DNA from: Dryococelus australis
Lineage: Eukaryota; Arthropoda; Insecta; Phasmatodea; Phasmatidae
Direction of reading: 5' to 3'
NCBI GenBank assembly: GCA_029891345.1
Contig: CM056993.1
Span: forward strand, 223,829,924 to 223,893,923
DNA: 64,000 nucleotides
Shown: positions 1 through 12,267 of the stretch, piece after piece
Position numbering within the stretch: position 1 is the stretch's first letter
Layout of the letters: every line of letters begins with the position of its first letter
Notes under the pieces: generated by a model
What the model saw: the letters and a program-made list of their open reading frames with translations, nothing else
What the model was told of the DNA's origin: nothing
The model's database searches: none
Translations under genes and position numbers: made by a program

Positions 1-605
1 TGTGAATGGCTGACAAGAGGTCCCAATCTCCTGACGCCAGTGTCACGTGACTGCAATGTGTGGGATATAAAGTATGCTAAATGAATACCGCCATGCAATC
101 AGTACATATATTGGTAACTTCTCGCCTGATTTGGATCGAGTAATAGTACAACATAGAGCTTTTAATCGTAGCAATATTTCATTGTATTATAATTTTGTCC
201 ATGTTTACATTATCAAAACTATTTACGCCGTGGAACACACATTTGCCTGGTCAATAATGACACGTGAAAGTTGCATTTAGTCTTATATGCAGTTTTTTTT
301 ACACATATCAGAATTTGCATTATAGAACAGTGCCGAATTGTGGTGTATTTGCAGTGAATAAATAAATGGTGTTCCTAAGAAGTCGTATATCTTTCTCAAA
401 TAAAACGAAACTTTTACACAAAAATAGTATTGTTATGCAAAAAATATCTGTACAGATGTAATGTTCATGTACAAAACATGGAGATATTTACTTTAAAGTA
501 TGTAAAAACATCCTGTCCAACACCACTAGCAGTATACGAGGCGTAGAGTACAAGGAGAATTCAGAATTGGAAAGTGACAACTGTGGTGGATCAGTGCATG
601 AACTG
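1..605. other. AT-rich intergenic stretch
   Basis: No gene, RNA gene or clear repeat is visible. The open frame at 74-280 is short, has no recognisable motif and has composition like its surroundings, so it is not called as a gene. Confidence 0.5.
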
Positions 606-850
606 GGGCCACGGTGGTGTAGTGGTCAGACTACTTGTCTCCCCCAAAAGTTAACTGGGCTCTATTCCCGGCGGGGTCACACCAGATTGCGGGGTCACTC
701 CAGATTAGATTTTTTTGCATGTGGGAACTTTGCCAACCGGCAGGTTTTCTTTGGGATTTCTTGGTTTTCTTTGGGATTTCTTGTTTCCCGTGCTCTTGCA
801 TTCTGACACTGCTCCATTCTCATTGGCTCTCAAGACCACATTGTTAAGGG
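606..850 (+). repeat. tRNA-headed SINE
   Basis: The head at 609-640 resembles an RNA polymerase III A box (GGTGTAGTGGTCAGAC) and is followed by a B-box-like stretch near 660-675 (GCTCTATTCCCGG). The body contains TTTCTTTGGGATTTCTTG-type repeats at about 745-785 and the motif CATTCTCATTGGCTCTCA at 816-834. The same last motif occurs, inverted and diverged, in the SINE at 21040-21240, so the two belong to related families. No protein is expected. A target duplication could not be fixed by eye. Confidence 0.65.
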
Positions 851-1625
851 CTTCACTAAACTTTCTACTACAGTTTATGAAATTTTGTCTTAGGATGACC
901 AAATATAGGCCTATAGCCTATGTTCAAAATTGTATGTTCTGTATCTTGGGTTTTAGAATAAATCACTTTTTTTTTTGTGTAGCATTAGTAAATTTTATAT
1001 GGGTACCTGAAAATTTTAAAAAAGTTCCATTATTGAAGTTTGACAAATAAAAACACAAAAAAATATTAATTTTTTTTGCCCTAAGTTTCGTGTATTATTT
1101 TGAGTATTTTCATTTCTGGAAACCATTTTGTTACAAAGAAGAACTTGCCAGTTGTGGTGTGAATCAACGTAACTCAAGGTCAGTGCTGACAGAATGCAGT
1201 GCCGTGAGGCATTACTGTAAACAGCAACACACCACATGTTGAAAAGCAGCATCAGCAACTGTGACTGGATACGTCTCACCTTGGCAAGCGTGAGATCCTG
1301 GACTTTCATAAAACGTTTGGAATTCTACTGACCATCTGAATTGCCCCAGATGCTGTCGGTGCAACAGTCAATTGGGGCTCATGAAATACTGACATGTAGC
1401 AGGACGTCGACTGCCAAGTGAGGACATGCTGGAGAGTCATTCACATTAACAATCCATGTATTTGACTTGCGTAACAATCAACTTGCATCCTATGGCGTAT
1501 AGTATTCCCTCGGAGATGTGTGCAAGTAGGTCACAATACATAACAAACAACATGAGTAAACATAGGGTCAAATATGTACCGTTTATACAACCAGCCATGT
1601 AAATAAATAATAGTTTTAATGTAAA
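851..1625. other. non-coding AT-rich stretch
   Basis: Nothing recognisable was found. Open frames on both strands (to 1050 and 1016-1309) have no motif. Confidence 0.4.
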
Positions 1626-2045
1626 GGCGGTTCACGATAAAGTGAGCACTTTTGAAATCAACTTCAGAAAAACGTCACTGTCCTTGTCTACGTATATTAT
1701 AATGGATGCACTGAGTGACATGCGTCCAGTAAAGATGGTAATAATAGATGGAAAGTAGTTCCATATTTTCGCGTAGGATAAAAAGTGTTAAGGTAACTAT
1801 TTGTGATAACGTAAATTACTTATTTTGCTTTCTGTTTTTTTAATGCATCGAAGTGTAAAAACGAACAAATTTGTTAAATATTTACTTTTCTAACAATTTC
1901 ACGGTTTCACTTGACCGAAGCATTAATAAAGTGATAAGGCATGTGGCAATGCCAATTTTATATAACGCGGAAGAATATTTAATGTGCACACAAGTAGATC
2001 TTGAGCAGGGCTCTCAAAATGTGGACCAATGTAAATGTAAAAAAC
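1626..2045 (-). mobile_element. MITE copy 1 (~410-bp family)
   Basis: The end at 1626 reads GGCGGTTCACGATAAAGTGA. The body matches 27413-27833 in reverse complement along its whole length, including the block CGGTTTCACTTGACCGAAGC (about 1902-1921) and a poly-A/T plus GCATCGA block near 1842-1852. The far end (about 2009-2045) is the decayed second terminal repeat. There is no coding capacity. This is a non-autonomous DNA transposon with terminal repeats of about 35 bp; the superfamily is not certain. Confidence 0.7.
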
Positions 2046-2504
2046 TGAAAACACTTTTTGGTACGTAACATGTTAAAAACCAAAATCATTCTTTATATTC
2101 TTTTTACCCCACAAAAAGTATTCATTATGGCACTTTAGCATATGTCTTTCCTTGCCTCTTTCGGATGGTTGTATTTAAATAAAAAAACATAATTCAGTAA
2201 AAGCTGCCATTGTTTTCAATTTCTTTTTTTTTGTTTTTCAAATTGTAGTAGCCTATGAGTTGCTGTTCCATTTTATTGTAAAATGCATAATAGTTTTTAC
2301 TGACATATCCTCTGGTATTTTATGTTAGGCAAAGTGCTAGCATGGAATTAATTATTTTCACATTTTAAAGGTTTACTGCAAGTTATCAGTTTTGTAAATG
2401 TCATGTCACAGAAATTTTACTTACGATCAGTTTTTATTTTGACGTATTTCTATAGAACATAAAGTTGGAAATATTTGTTCCGCCACTACTCTAGAGCTGT
2501 GTTC

Positions 2505-2508
<4 letters not shown>
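2046..2508. other. AT-rich stretch without a gene
   Basis: Poly-T runs and AT-rich sequence only; no coding or structural signal was recognised. Confidence 0.4.
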
Positions 2509-2557
<49 letters not shown>

Positions 2558-2568
2558 CACACACATAC
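2509..2568. repeat. (TC)n-(CA)n microsatellite
   Basis: An uninterrupted TC dinucleotide run of about 40 bases is followed by a short CA run. Confidence 0.9.
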
Positions 2569-3556
2569 TGTTACTTACCATTGCTCACTTCAGCACCCAC
2601 AGTACTACATATTCCCGTGATCCCTTTTTGACGAAGTTGATATAATTTCAAACACCCATCTTTATTTGGAAATTTTTAAGTTCCAGTGCCTAAGCGATTG
2701 AAGAACCAATGAACTCAACACATTTTCTTATGTCTTGGTTTTTGTACTAACAAGTGTTCAGCAAACGACAGGAATAAGTTGCGTAATTGTTATGAACAAT
2801 TAAACGTACAGTGTAGGGCATGTGTAGAGGACATAGCTCTTGCCCATAGTCGAATGGGATATTCAAGGTACATTCATGTCCTTACAGAAAATTCAGGGTT
2901 GACAATTTAACGTCACAGCCATGGTACACTTTTCAGGGACACAGAGCCAGACAAGGGCTCTTGGCTTTTTAAATTAGAACACACATTAAGTTAGTTTAAA
3001 CGAACATGTTACTTTGTGCATGAACAATGAAATGTGGTGAACATTTTTTTCTTTTAACAGTGCCTACTGATGCTTTTTTGTGAAATACAGGTTTTTAGGT
3101 ACGAGTATTTGAAAATAGAATATATTTACTTCAGTGTAAACACACTTTTTCAGAAGGGGGACTGTTTAGTGTGGATGGCAATAAATTGTAGATTTGGCAT
3201 TTTTATAGCGGATTCCATTATATTTTTTTTATGTTTTGCTACATAATTTCCCTGATCTTTACAACTATCCTCATTATGTAGAAGTTTTAGCTATAAATTA
3301 AGCTTAATTCAAAAATGAAATGCTGGGGCATGACTGAGCAATTTCTGTACTTCTTAAATATGCTATTTTCTTTTTTTTTTATCTTATTTTAGTTACACTA
3401 AAAATTGGGTAACAAATTTTGACTTGATTCAAAGTACATTCTTTGGAAAAAAACAAATATTAACTATAGTGCTATGAACAACTTGTTATGTGGAGAGGAA
3501 GACATAATGTAATTTAATGGGCTATAGATTATCTTTAAAAGGCACCTTATATTTGC
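2569..3556. other. non-coding AT-rich stretch
   Basis: No open frame of note and no repeat was recognised. Confidence 0.4.
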
Positions 3557-4105
3557 GTTAAATCGCAATATTACAACTCAACTCTTGCGTTATGAAAATT
3601 TATTCTTGTCCTAATGTCACATATAAAGAACACATCACAGTTTTAAAAATAAAAAAAACACGAAATTCCACTAATTACTATTACAACTCGTTTGACACTT
3701 ACTAGCCTGCATGTATTCATTCGGAATAAACACGATTGTTTACGTTAAATCGGAACACTATACCCCAAAAACCACTGCATTACACAAATGTAATCTTCTT
3801 TTACTTGTCATGCAAATATTATTACGATTTAATAAATATAAAACGCAACATTGCATTCATTATAACTCTTTTGGCACTGGTTAGCCTATGTATGTTTACA
3901 TTCGAATTAAACACGATTGTTTTCGTTAAATCGGAATACTTCTATCACACAAATCATTGCATTACACAAATTTATTCTTCTTTTAATTGTCACGAAACAA
4001 TTATTACAACTTAAAAAATATAAAACACGAAATTACGATAAGTTTTACACGTATAACACTTAATGTGCATGTACTCTTATGGTAGAAACGCTATTGTTTT
4101 GGGTC
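3557..4105. repeat. Three tandem copies of a ~183-bp unit
   Basis: Units begin at 3557, 3744 and 3925, each with GTTAAATCG. Each ends with a variant of AAACACGATTGTTTTC and carries internal CATTACACAAAT and ATATAAAACACGAAATT blocks. Lengths are about 187, 181 and 181 bp. The copies are diverged, so the array is old. Part of it reads as an open frame at 3736-4014, which is a by-product of the repeat. Confidence 0.75.
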
Positions 4106-4938
4106 ACGCATCTACGATACTATTTCTACTCGAGCTTCACTCTAAGCGTACGCAAAACGATGGCAAGTGTCCAGACATATCTTTATAACCGTGGTCACAA
4201 CATAGGCATTCTTCCAAGACATAGCAAAGGTTAGTTCTACTACCTGAATGTTGAGAAGATCAGTTACAAGTTTGCAAAGGGTAAATTTTCTCCACTCGGT
4301 AAGCGCTAGTGTCGGCAAGGTAAGAGGTTTCTTCTTCATTCTACGTTTAAAAAAAAACAGGGTAATTGCAATAATTATAAATCAAATATAGAATAACTTC
4401 GTAACTAAGTAAAATCAGTAAAATTTTTCTCTTTTATAATTCACGTACTTAAAAATTATAATTAAAATGTAGGTACTTTTTTGGAACATTGTGTATGTAG
4501 CGAAGTAAATTTCCTGTATGCCAAACTCACTCATAAGAAATGTCGTTTTGTTGCTAACCTGAGCAGAATAAACCTTAGACATGGCTGAAGAAATATGACT
4601 TGGCCGGCAGTTTTCATTAAATTCTCTGCAAAGAAGTATTACATCATCAGCACTCAAAGTGTAAGCCACTCAAATGAACAGGTTGGACTAGCTGTTTATT
4701 ATTCTACGTAGGAAAAATATTTGATTTGTACTCTTTAAACTCGGTATTATAGTGTGAGAGAGAGCCGGGGCCGCGGCCAGTAATGAACAATGTACAGTAT
4801 AGTGAGTGTATCCGGCGTTGTGTCAACAAATACGACTGTTGTTGGAAATGGGAATACAAGTGCCAAATGAACTGATTGGCATACATTCAAGAATACGGAC
4901 GACTGGAGTTTAGCCAGTCTAAATATTTAGTAGGCCTA
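4106..4938. other. non-coding stretch
   Basis: Short open frames on the minus strand (4142-4339, 4415-4669, 4704-4886) show no family motif or splice context that supports a gene. Confidence 0.4.
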
Positions 4939-5489
4939 CAGTGGCGTTTATTCCATAGACGCAAGGTAAGCATTGCTTACACTATACATATTGGAAATGT
5001 TTGACCCTTTGCAGTTTTCGCCTTAACTTTAAACACATTTAATTCTGAGTTTCCCATTTCCAATTCGAGTAACAGAGTTTCCGTAACTCCCATACTGTAC
5101 ACGCTTAGTGCTGCTATCTAGTATTTATTTCCACAAACGGGAGCGACTAGCGATGAATCGATATCGAACTTGCAAGCAACAACAGACCAGACGCTCCCCG
5201 TTCCTTCGGCAGGGTAAGCAGTTGTTAAGTTTGCGTCCTCCAGTTCTAATTTATTTCCTTGGGAAGTGGATGAAGTATTCGGAAATCAGGAGTTGTCTTA
5301 TAAGTAATTTGTAATATGCTCTCTAAATAATATTCAGTTGAATTTTTATTACATTATTTTCGTTTCTATTTTATAACTAATGTTAGGTATTATAAAACGG
5401 TAAATACACGTGGAGGGTTAGCAAATTTGGAAGTTGCACTTGTTAGTAAAATTTGCTTACCCTGTAAAAACACTCACTACACGCCACTG
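4939..5489. mobile_element. Small non-autonomous hAT-like element
   Basis: The left end reads CAGTGGCGTTTATTCC and the right end, on the opposite strand, CAGTGGCGTGTAGTGAGT. A second matched block, GGTAAGCA, lies 30-40 bp inside each end. The CAGTGGCG terminus is typical of hAT elements. The flanks do not give a convincing 8-bp duplication, which lowers confidence. There is no transposase. It lies within 140 bp of the host exon at 5626-5721, in what would be the downstream intron. Confidence 0.5.
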
Positions 5490-5625
5490 ATTCAGTAAAT
5501 GTGTAGGGCTACAGCACTTATGATTGTTAAGTGGAGGTAGTAAGTTCTCGTAGTGATAATGTAAATGCTGAGCAGTTTGTAGGAGCAAGCATATTGAAAG
5601 GAGTATGTGAAGTAGAGCAACTTAC

Positions 5626-5721
5626 CTCCTGCAGTAGTCTGTCTCTCTTGTACTGCAGCGCGGCCAGTTCACTGCGTAGCGAGGTTGCCATGTCGTGAGA
5701 CATCGCTCCTTCCTCTTCTGC
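5626..5721 (-). CDS. Internal exon of an unidentified host gene (coiled-coil segment)
   Basis: On the minus strand a pyrimidine/TG-rich stretch ending TGTGTGCAG gives an acceptor at 5722-5723, and the exon ends at 5626 before the consensus donor GTAAGTTG. The 96 bases hold 32 codons in phase 0 at both ends and no stop. The peptide includes MSHDMATSLRSELAALQ followed by YKRDRLLQE. Its heptad-like leucines and charged residues suit a coiled coil, with a short acidic stretch (AEEEG) at the front. GC content is clearly higher than the flanks. I do not recognise the gene. Flanking exons are not securely seen, which fits very long introns. A candidate upstream exon is at 12268-12306. Confidence 0.75.
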
Positions 5722-6129
5722 CTGCACACACATCACATTCCCGCACTGTAACACACTTCTGACAACATTTCTACATAACATTGCAAGTTAATAACCTTCA
5801 CTCAGAAAACAACATTTAGCAAACTTCACTTTTAGAGTATGCTGACATTAAAAGGTCTGTTTATTTTCTTGTTATTTTATATTTTACTTTAAAAATTAAG
5901 GACGTTAAAACGATTGAATATTTGTTATACTTCTAGCGTATTAACTTGTACTACGGAAATGGAGAAACCCCCATTTTCCAACGAGGAGTTACTGATATAA
6001 TTAATGAGCCTTGTTTCCTCAACATGGCTGCAGTTTATTGTTAAATATTTCTTAAACGTTCAGTTCGTAGGTAGGACTTGTCGTCTCGTTGAAAGCAATA
6101 TCATTAGAAATGAAACCAGAAATATATTC
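5722..6129. other. intron-like AT-rich stretch
   Basis: This lies directly upstream (minus strand) of the exon. No other feature was recognised. Confidence 0.4.
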
Positions 6130-6225
6130 AAAGTAGTGAGACACTTTCGTGCCTTAACCGGGAATCGAACCCCGAAAAGCTCGCACCATAAGCTAGTATA
6201 CAATCAACTACATTCCGGAGGTCAG
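6130..6225 (-). repeat. tRNA-like SINE head
   Basis: The minus strand carries a B box GGGGTTCGATTCCCGGTT (about 6155-6175) with an A-box-like TAGTTGATTGTATACTAGC upstream. The spacing of the two blocks is tRNA-like. The copy is short and its body is not resolved. Confidence 0.5.
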
Positions 6226-6239
6226 ATTTGAGCATCAAT

Positions 6240-7060
6240 TTCGATTTTAATAAGTCTAATGATTCGAATGAAAGGAATTAATAACCTAAAATATTTACAG
6301 GGCTGTCTTTTCGAAAATATGCGAGTGAGCAACATAAAACACGTAAGTTTACATGGCCTACCATAGCACCACTTGTGTGAAAAATTGGCTGAAAATCGGT
6401 GAATTGGTTCCTAAAATATTGCCTAAAACCTCCATATTTTCCGTGGAGGACGGAAAATTTATGTATATATTAGCACATTCGATGATTCTATACTACCAGT
6501 ATACAAAATAAAGCAAAAATTGATTACATATTTTCGTAGATATGACATATTAAGGTAAAATTTTATTATAACAGCTATTCTGAAAATAAATGCTTGTCAC
6601 TTTAAAAATACATATTAATATGACCTACCGCAGTACAACTTCTTCGCCAAATCTGATAAGAATCGGTTGATTGTTTCTCGAGATATGACTTTAAAACGTT
6701 ATTTTTACTGTGGGGCTATCTTAAGAAATGGCAAAAAAAAAAAAAAATTATGCTCTGCGCAGACAAATTTGACGGTTGTAAATGATACTGCAACCATACA
6801 AAGTTGAGTTGAAATTTGTTTCGTAAGTAAAATATATCGAGCTAAAATATTTATATTGCCACCATTTTGGAAATAAGTTCCTAACCTACTTGAATAATAC
6901 CAATTTACACTATCTGCTGAAGAACTATTGGCTTGCCAAATTTGGTAGGAAATGTCAAATGTTTCCCTAGATATAAGATAAATCTTTATTTCTCATATGA
7001 AATGTCTTACAAAATGGCGGACAAGAAACGCACTGTGTAGATGTATTTGATAGTTGAAAT
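6240..7060. repeat. ~285-bp satellite-like modules, left block
   Basis: Three diverged modules can be aligned on the blocks TTTCTCGAGATATGAC (near 6675) and TTTCCCTAGATATAAG (near 6960), the CCTACC/ACTACTT-type block (6357, 6622, 6905), and ACCATTTTGGAAATAAG (near 6862; diverged near 6570). Spacing is 265-290 bp. The same modules resume in the same orientation at 23214-23705, showing that the 7061-23209 element was inserted into a pre-existing array. Confidence 0.65.
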
Positions 7061-8690
7061 CATAGACTAAATATGAGGTAGACCCGTCTCGCTGGCTGCG
7101 CACAACAAATCTCCATGTCCCAACATTGAACTGCTTTTCTGCCAACACGTCTAGCGAAAACGGCAAGGTTTACTATTAGATTAGAAAACTGATTTATAAA
7201 CAAATGATTCGAGGTGTATGTATACTTCGTCTAATCAATTTGTAATGTAGTCTGATTAAATTAAAACTGGCAAAACTATTTCATTCATATATAAGCGCTT
7301 GTCATTTAAAAATTAAGATGTAAACAAATACATTCATCACTGTGGACCATGTCACTTTAACAGTAGTAGTAAGGGCATGCCGGTTCTGGACCACTTTTGA
7401 TTAATTGGATTATCGATTCGAATGATTGGATTATCGATTTGAATTGTTGGATTATCGGTTTGATTAATCAGCCTAATTATTCCGATCAAATGATCGGATT
7501 AAGGATCCAATTATTTTCATCCGATATAATTAATCGGATTAAAATAAATTTAATTGATTGATTTATAAAATAAAATAAAAGTTTAACAATTTGTGTTATT
7601 TTATATTTGGTATGCATGTGCAAGAGTGTCATAATGGTGATGAGTAATTATCAATTTTTGGAGATCAGCAGTAGGAGCATCGATATTCACTCTTCTATGT
7701 CTGGTGGTCGACTGAGGTGGAGAGGTGTATCTGAAAGTATATATATGTATTGTGTTATAATTTTTATGAGTTAAATATTGTATTTAGGAGGGAGAGGGTG
7801 TTGTTGGGAGCAGGGCATTGGAGTTACTTCCCGTTTGTCATCTGGCAGGCGACAGAGGTGGTGGAGAGGGTCGGGAGCACTAAGAATACATGTCAGACAG
7901 TATATTGTATTACATGTAATGGCTGAATCAGACAATATTAATAAATAACGAAGTGAAATGAAATACATGCCAATGTATTTAATGATGACACATTACGAAC
8001 AGAACATATTTTATTACAAAGCAACAAAATACACATAACGAATGAGTAGCTAACCAGAATTAAATATTCTTTCTTTGGGAATGCAACTACCTTCACTGAT
8101 GGACTTACACAAAAAGAACGAGTTAATACTCAACGTGTATTGAACCACTTAACAAATCAATAAATATGATTTAGCCTGTTTATGACACATGTAACGAATA
8201 GACCTCAAATTCAAAATATTAAAGACTCCCAAAGCTATTTCCCTACCAATATATGTCAAAGAAACACGCGCATAACAAGTTGTAATGAATGAACAACACT
8301 CATAGATATTAATTTAAACACAGGAATGAAATGCTCAGAAGAATCAAGTAATGACAGTTATACATACAATGCAAACACAATGAAGTAATAAAAAACTGAC
8401 CAAGCAAAGTTGTGCTACAGCCCAAGAACCAAGGTGTCAGAAAACTTAGGGATGCAATGACTTAATAAAACGATTCCGAAAAAGGCATATGTAGAAAATT
8501 TATGTAAATATCATATCAATATATGTTAAAGAAATACAGTAAGTCCTACAACATGTTATGTTTGAATTACAAAACATAAATTAAACATAAAATATTGACT
8601 TTACCACCCCAGCAATATAGGTGTCATAAAAACTCTTTTGTAAAATCGAAAACTATGTTTCACTCTCATTGGCTCTCAGGTCTACAATGC
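7061..8690. repeat. Left terminal inverted repeat of the 16-kb element
   Basis: This matches 21770-23209 in reverse complement. Shared blocks include the GGATTATCGATT-rich segment (7400-7560), a GC-rich segment with GTGGTGGAG and CCCGTTTGTCATCTGGCAG variants (about 7790-7880), ATATGTTAAAG/TATTGAT-type AT-rich blocks, and CACCCCAGCAATATAGGTG near 8610. The left arm is longer by roughly 200 bp, from an insertion or a loss in the other arm near its outer end. Confidence 0.75.
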
Positions 8691-10230
8691 ACACAACGAA
8701 ATACCAGAAATGTTACCCCATTTCCACGAATACCTAACCACATGCTTTAAATTAATAATGCACAAAACCACTGTACCACTCTGTTTAGTATTTTTCCTAA
8801 CATATTTAAAAACAATTCACCACTAACCCACATGAAAACTTCCGTTAAACACAACTGCAGTCAGCTTACCGAGTTTCACAGTGTGTGGCGTACGAAAACC
8901 ACTACACTTATCAAAACATAGGTCGCCCTCAAAAACATAGCTCTCACTTTGCACTCACACAACTCAGCAGAACACGTTTATAAAATGTGCATTCGTAATT
9001 AGCAATATGATTGTGAAATGTAGTGTATGTTGTGAAGGAAAGGAGACAAGCACTCTGCCCAGCGGCCAGCATCCAGCCAGTCCAATATCTGCTGCACAAC
9101 TAAGCATCCAGACAGTCCAATCTCTGCCGCACATCTAGAAGAGTCCCGTTACCCTCCCCCCTCACTCTTGAGCACTGGAGCAGGATGCTACTGCCAGGGG
9201 TACGACTTCAATCCTTTGTGGAGAAAACCATTGGAAAAAAAATTTCAAACATCACATCTCAGCTGTCTTAGCCTGCTCACTCCTAGGAAATTTATAATTT
9301 AACAACAGACAAAATTAATTAAAACCAATATAAATATACAAGAAAAGAAATCACACTGAAATATATTCGGAGAAAAAGTATAAAATTACTTCCTTAACAC
9401 AATGAATTACGTCACAACTAATTTTAACAGCAGGAAATTTATCCATAAATATGACTAATCCGGCACAAGGTAATGTTACACGATTCCGTTACTTATATAT
9501 TATTTATGTTTGAAAAATACTTAAATGTCGTTTTGTAGCATAACTATTAGAAATACCTTAAACAATTTGTAAAATAAATATATCCAAATATGCAAAGAAA
9601 CCCGTTTTCCAAGTGCCAAAACCTATCACCCTACACTGATTTAATACAAATATATGTTCAAGATACATAACTCAAAGGTTTAATATATCTAACTAATACG
9701 ATTATGTCAGTTCCAAAATATGATATACAAACATGCATACATATTCATTTGTAACTTCATTCATACTTTTTAATATTATTTTATACCCAAGAAAAAATTA
9801 CTTTTTCTCCACCTTTGTGTGTAGAGTTCTCTACAAGACAAACAGTTCAAATATATTTGGTTATACCACATCCAAAGTTTTGTGTATGTGACAAATTCTG
9901 TCTGTAATACATCCCTTTACAAATGTATCAGTTAACCATAATAATTCTCCAATCCCTTAAATATTCTCACAAAAGTCTAAATGTCTTTCGATATACCAAC
10001 TATTATATAATATACCAGAAATATGTATGCATATGCGCTTATTCTATTTTGAAATACTAAGTATTGGCAATATAATATTAAATAAAGACTGTATACCATG
10101 TTTCCAACCTGATATTTTCTTGATAGGATTTGTAATATGGCTAATTTAACAATATTTCAACAAAATTTCCAAAGAGATCATATTTTAGGCAATTATTAAG
10201 GAAAATGGACGCCATTTTGGATGCGAGTAC
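8691..10230. other. Interior of the 16-kb element, AT-rich, no recognisable gene
   Basis: A 35-bp direct duplication beginning AGCATCCAGCCAGTCC lies near 9068-9137 within a GC-richer patch (9050-9200). Otherwise the stretch is AT-rich with no coding signal. Confidence 0.45.
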
Positions 10231-10238
10231 TATATAAG
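10231..10238 (+). promoter_or_regulatory. TATA-box candidate
   Basis: TATATAAG is followed within about 100 bp by a 29-bp tandem repeat and a short open frame. A TCAGT-type initiator at the canonical spacing is not evident, so support is weaker than for the three promoters at 13550-14742. Confidence 0.35.
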
Positions 10239-10331
10239 AAGGGAATAAATTAATTTTTCTCGGTGTAAAGTTAGCAGTCGCCAAGTTGAGATCGTAAACT
10301 GTGTCAGGCGTGCAACACATGAGTTGTGTAT

Positions 10332-10408
10332 TACATCAGTCATCACCACGAGGTTTGGATTACATCAGTCATCACCACAATGTTTGGACTACATCAGTCA
10401 TCACCAAG
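10332..10408. repeat. 29-bp tandem repeat, ~2.7 copies
   Basis: Units start at 10332, 10361 and 10390 with TACATCAGTCATCACCA. The repeat is nearly exact, so the expansion is more recent than the surrounding decay. Confidence 0.85.
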
Positions 10409-10671
10409 CCGTACAACAGGATTCAGCATAACCGAGACGTACATCTGTGGTCGACAGCGCAATCAGGTAATATGCATGATGGGCACTGCTGCGAGTATTG
10501 CGACCAAGAGTGTGTGCAAGTGTAAAACACAATTTTAGCGTACGAGCACACCAACACTTTGCTAAGACTGGACATTGAAGAAAAACTATTTACATTACCA
10601 AAGGAATTTTTAATTACCTTTACATCGCATGAAATTCTGTAGGTGTACCCTTTTCTTTTGGAAGAACTTAT

Positions 10672-10890
10672 GGCAGATGAAGATATAGTTTCATATCTCC
10701 CGTGTGATGGTTGCCCATACAGCGCTACTGCTTCCTTTAACAATTGAAATAAATTTCATTTGAGGAGAGACTGTGTTATACGCAGGTGGCAGCAAGTAAT
10801 TAAACTTATTAGTAATAATCCTCCCGAGTTACCAATGGACGATTCCAGGATCGATGAAGTCGATTCGGATGTAACAACGAAGATCCTGTA
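10672..10890 (+). pseudogene. Small zinc-finger-like coding remnant in the element interior
   Basis: An ATG at 10672 opens MADEDIVSYLP followed by a Cys-x2-Cys pair (CDGCP), as in one half of a C2H2 finger. A second open stretch ending at about 10890 is rich in Asp and Pro (PPELPMDDSRIDEVD). Zinc-finger genes are known passengers of insect Polinton-like elements, but this copy is broken and its assignment is tentative. Confidence 0.3.
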
Positions 10891-11162
10891 AACATATATA
10901 AATGTCTTGTAAATAGTGACAATAAATGTTATATCGCAATTACTTTCAACTCTAATGTAACCTTGTTTAATAAGAAGACACCCTAGCCATGATTTCTTAT
11001 GTGCAAGGATTTGAAAACCATCACAATAAGAATTTACTGTGAAAGAAGTGGCTATATCGTATTCAACTGACGATAATGGCACTAAAGTTATCAGCTTTAA
11101 ACCACCTCATCTGTGGTGTGTTTTAACTCATGAAATGCAAATGGCATTCCAACATCAAACAT

Positions 11163-11300
11163 ACTGTTGAGGGTACATGAAGAGGGCATTAATAAATGGT
11201 TATTCACACCGCTGTATGAACCTGGCATTGCGGTACACTTCAGCACAGGGCGAACAAGTATTGTATTGTCAACATAGCATGAACCCCCTCCACACCAAAA
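11163..11300. repeat. Direct repeat, copy A
   Basis: This matches 12566-12710 in the same orientation through GAAGAGGGC, TTAATAAATGGTTAT and TGAACCTGGCA blocks and ends at GAACCCCCT. The copies are about 1.4 kb apart and moderately diverged. Confidence 0.75.
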
Positions 11301-12267
11301 TTTAAATAAAGGTATTTAATTTTCATGAATATCTATAAATACAGATATGTGTTCTACGAGAACTGCACAATACTGAATACTTTACACACTAGTTCATATC
11401 TTCAAGGTGTGTTTTTTCCCACTTTAGCAAACTTGCATATTTCTCAGTTTTAATAAATGGTCAGTCAGTTGTTGTGAAGAATTTTGGTTGCTACCTTTAT
11501 ATTAATTCTTACAAGTTATTATTTCTATACTTTTCATGCAATCACTTGCTATAGTAAATTGTAGGTATAACCAAATTTCATTACTAGAAATATCATTAAT
11601 ATTATCAATCATTAATCTCACACATTTGTGTAGCTTAAATATTTGTGTGCTTAGTATTTTAAGAATCCCTTCCATTACAGCTCACAATATCGAATGATAG
11701 CTTCTTGCCAGCAGAGTAATTAATTTTTTTTGCATTTATTTAATATTATTACAGTAGTTTACTTATTACTACATTTCGATATCATCTTATCTCCAACTGT
11801 CCTTGTGACATTACGTATTAGATAACATACATAGTTCTTAGTCTTGAACCACAAAATATACATCTCTTTTCGTATATTCTTTCAAATGCAGTTTTTTTTA
11901 CACAAACCTATTGAATACTATAGTTGATATTTGTACCAATGAGTAGTATTATTGTTCCATGTCTTATGTATATGTTTCGCATAAATGTCTCATAACAATT
12001 AGAAAAAAATAGTATTTGTTGTAACAGGAAGTATTTTTTCTTTACATGATTCCTTGTTTAAAAATTAACCATCATTTTGAAGTCATATACATTTTTTAAA
12101 TTGTACTAAACTTACTATGTTTTACATTTACGTTCTCAACATTATTCATTGCTGACACACAAAGTCTTGTTAGGGAACCACCTATCATCAAGAAAAGGTT
12201 ATCGCGTGTGCAACTTCTTCCATGGTGGCGACTGCTGCATGAACGCAAGAAAGTCAGTTGTACTCAC

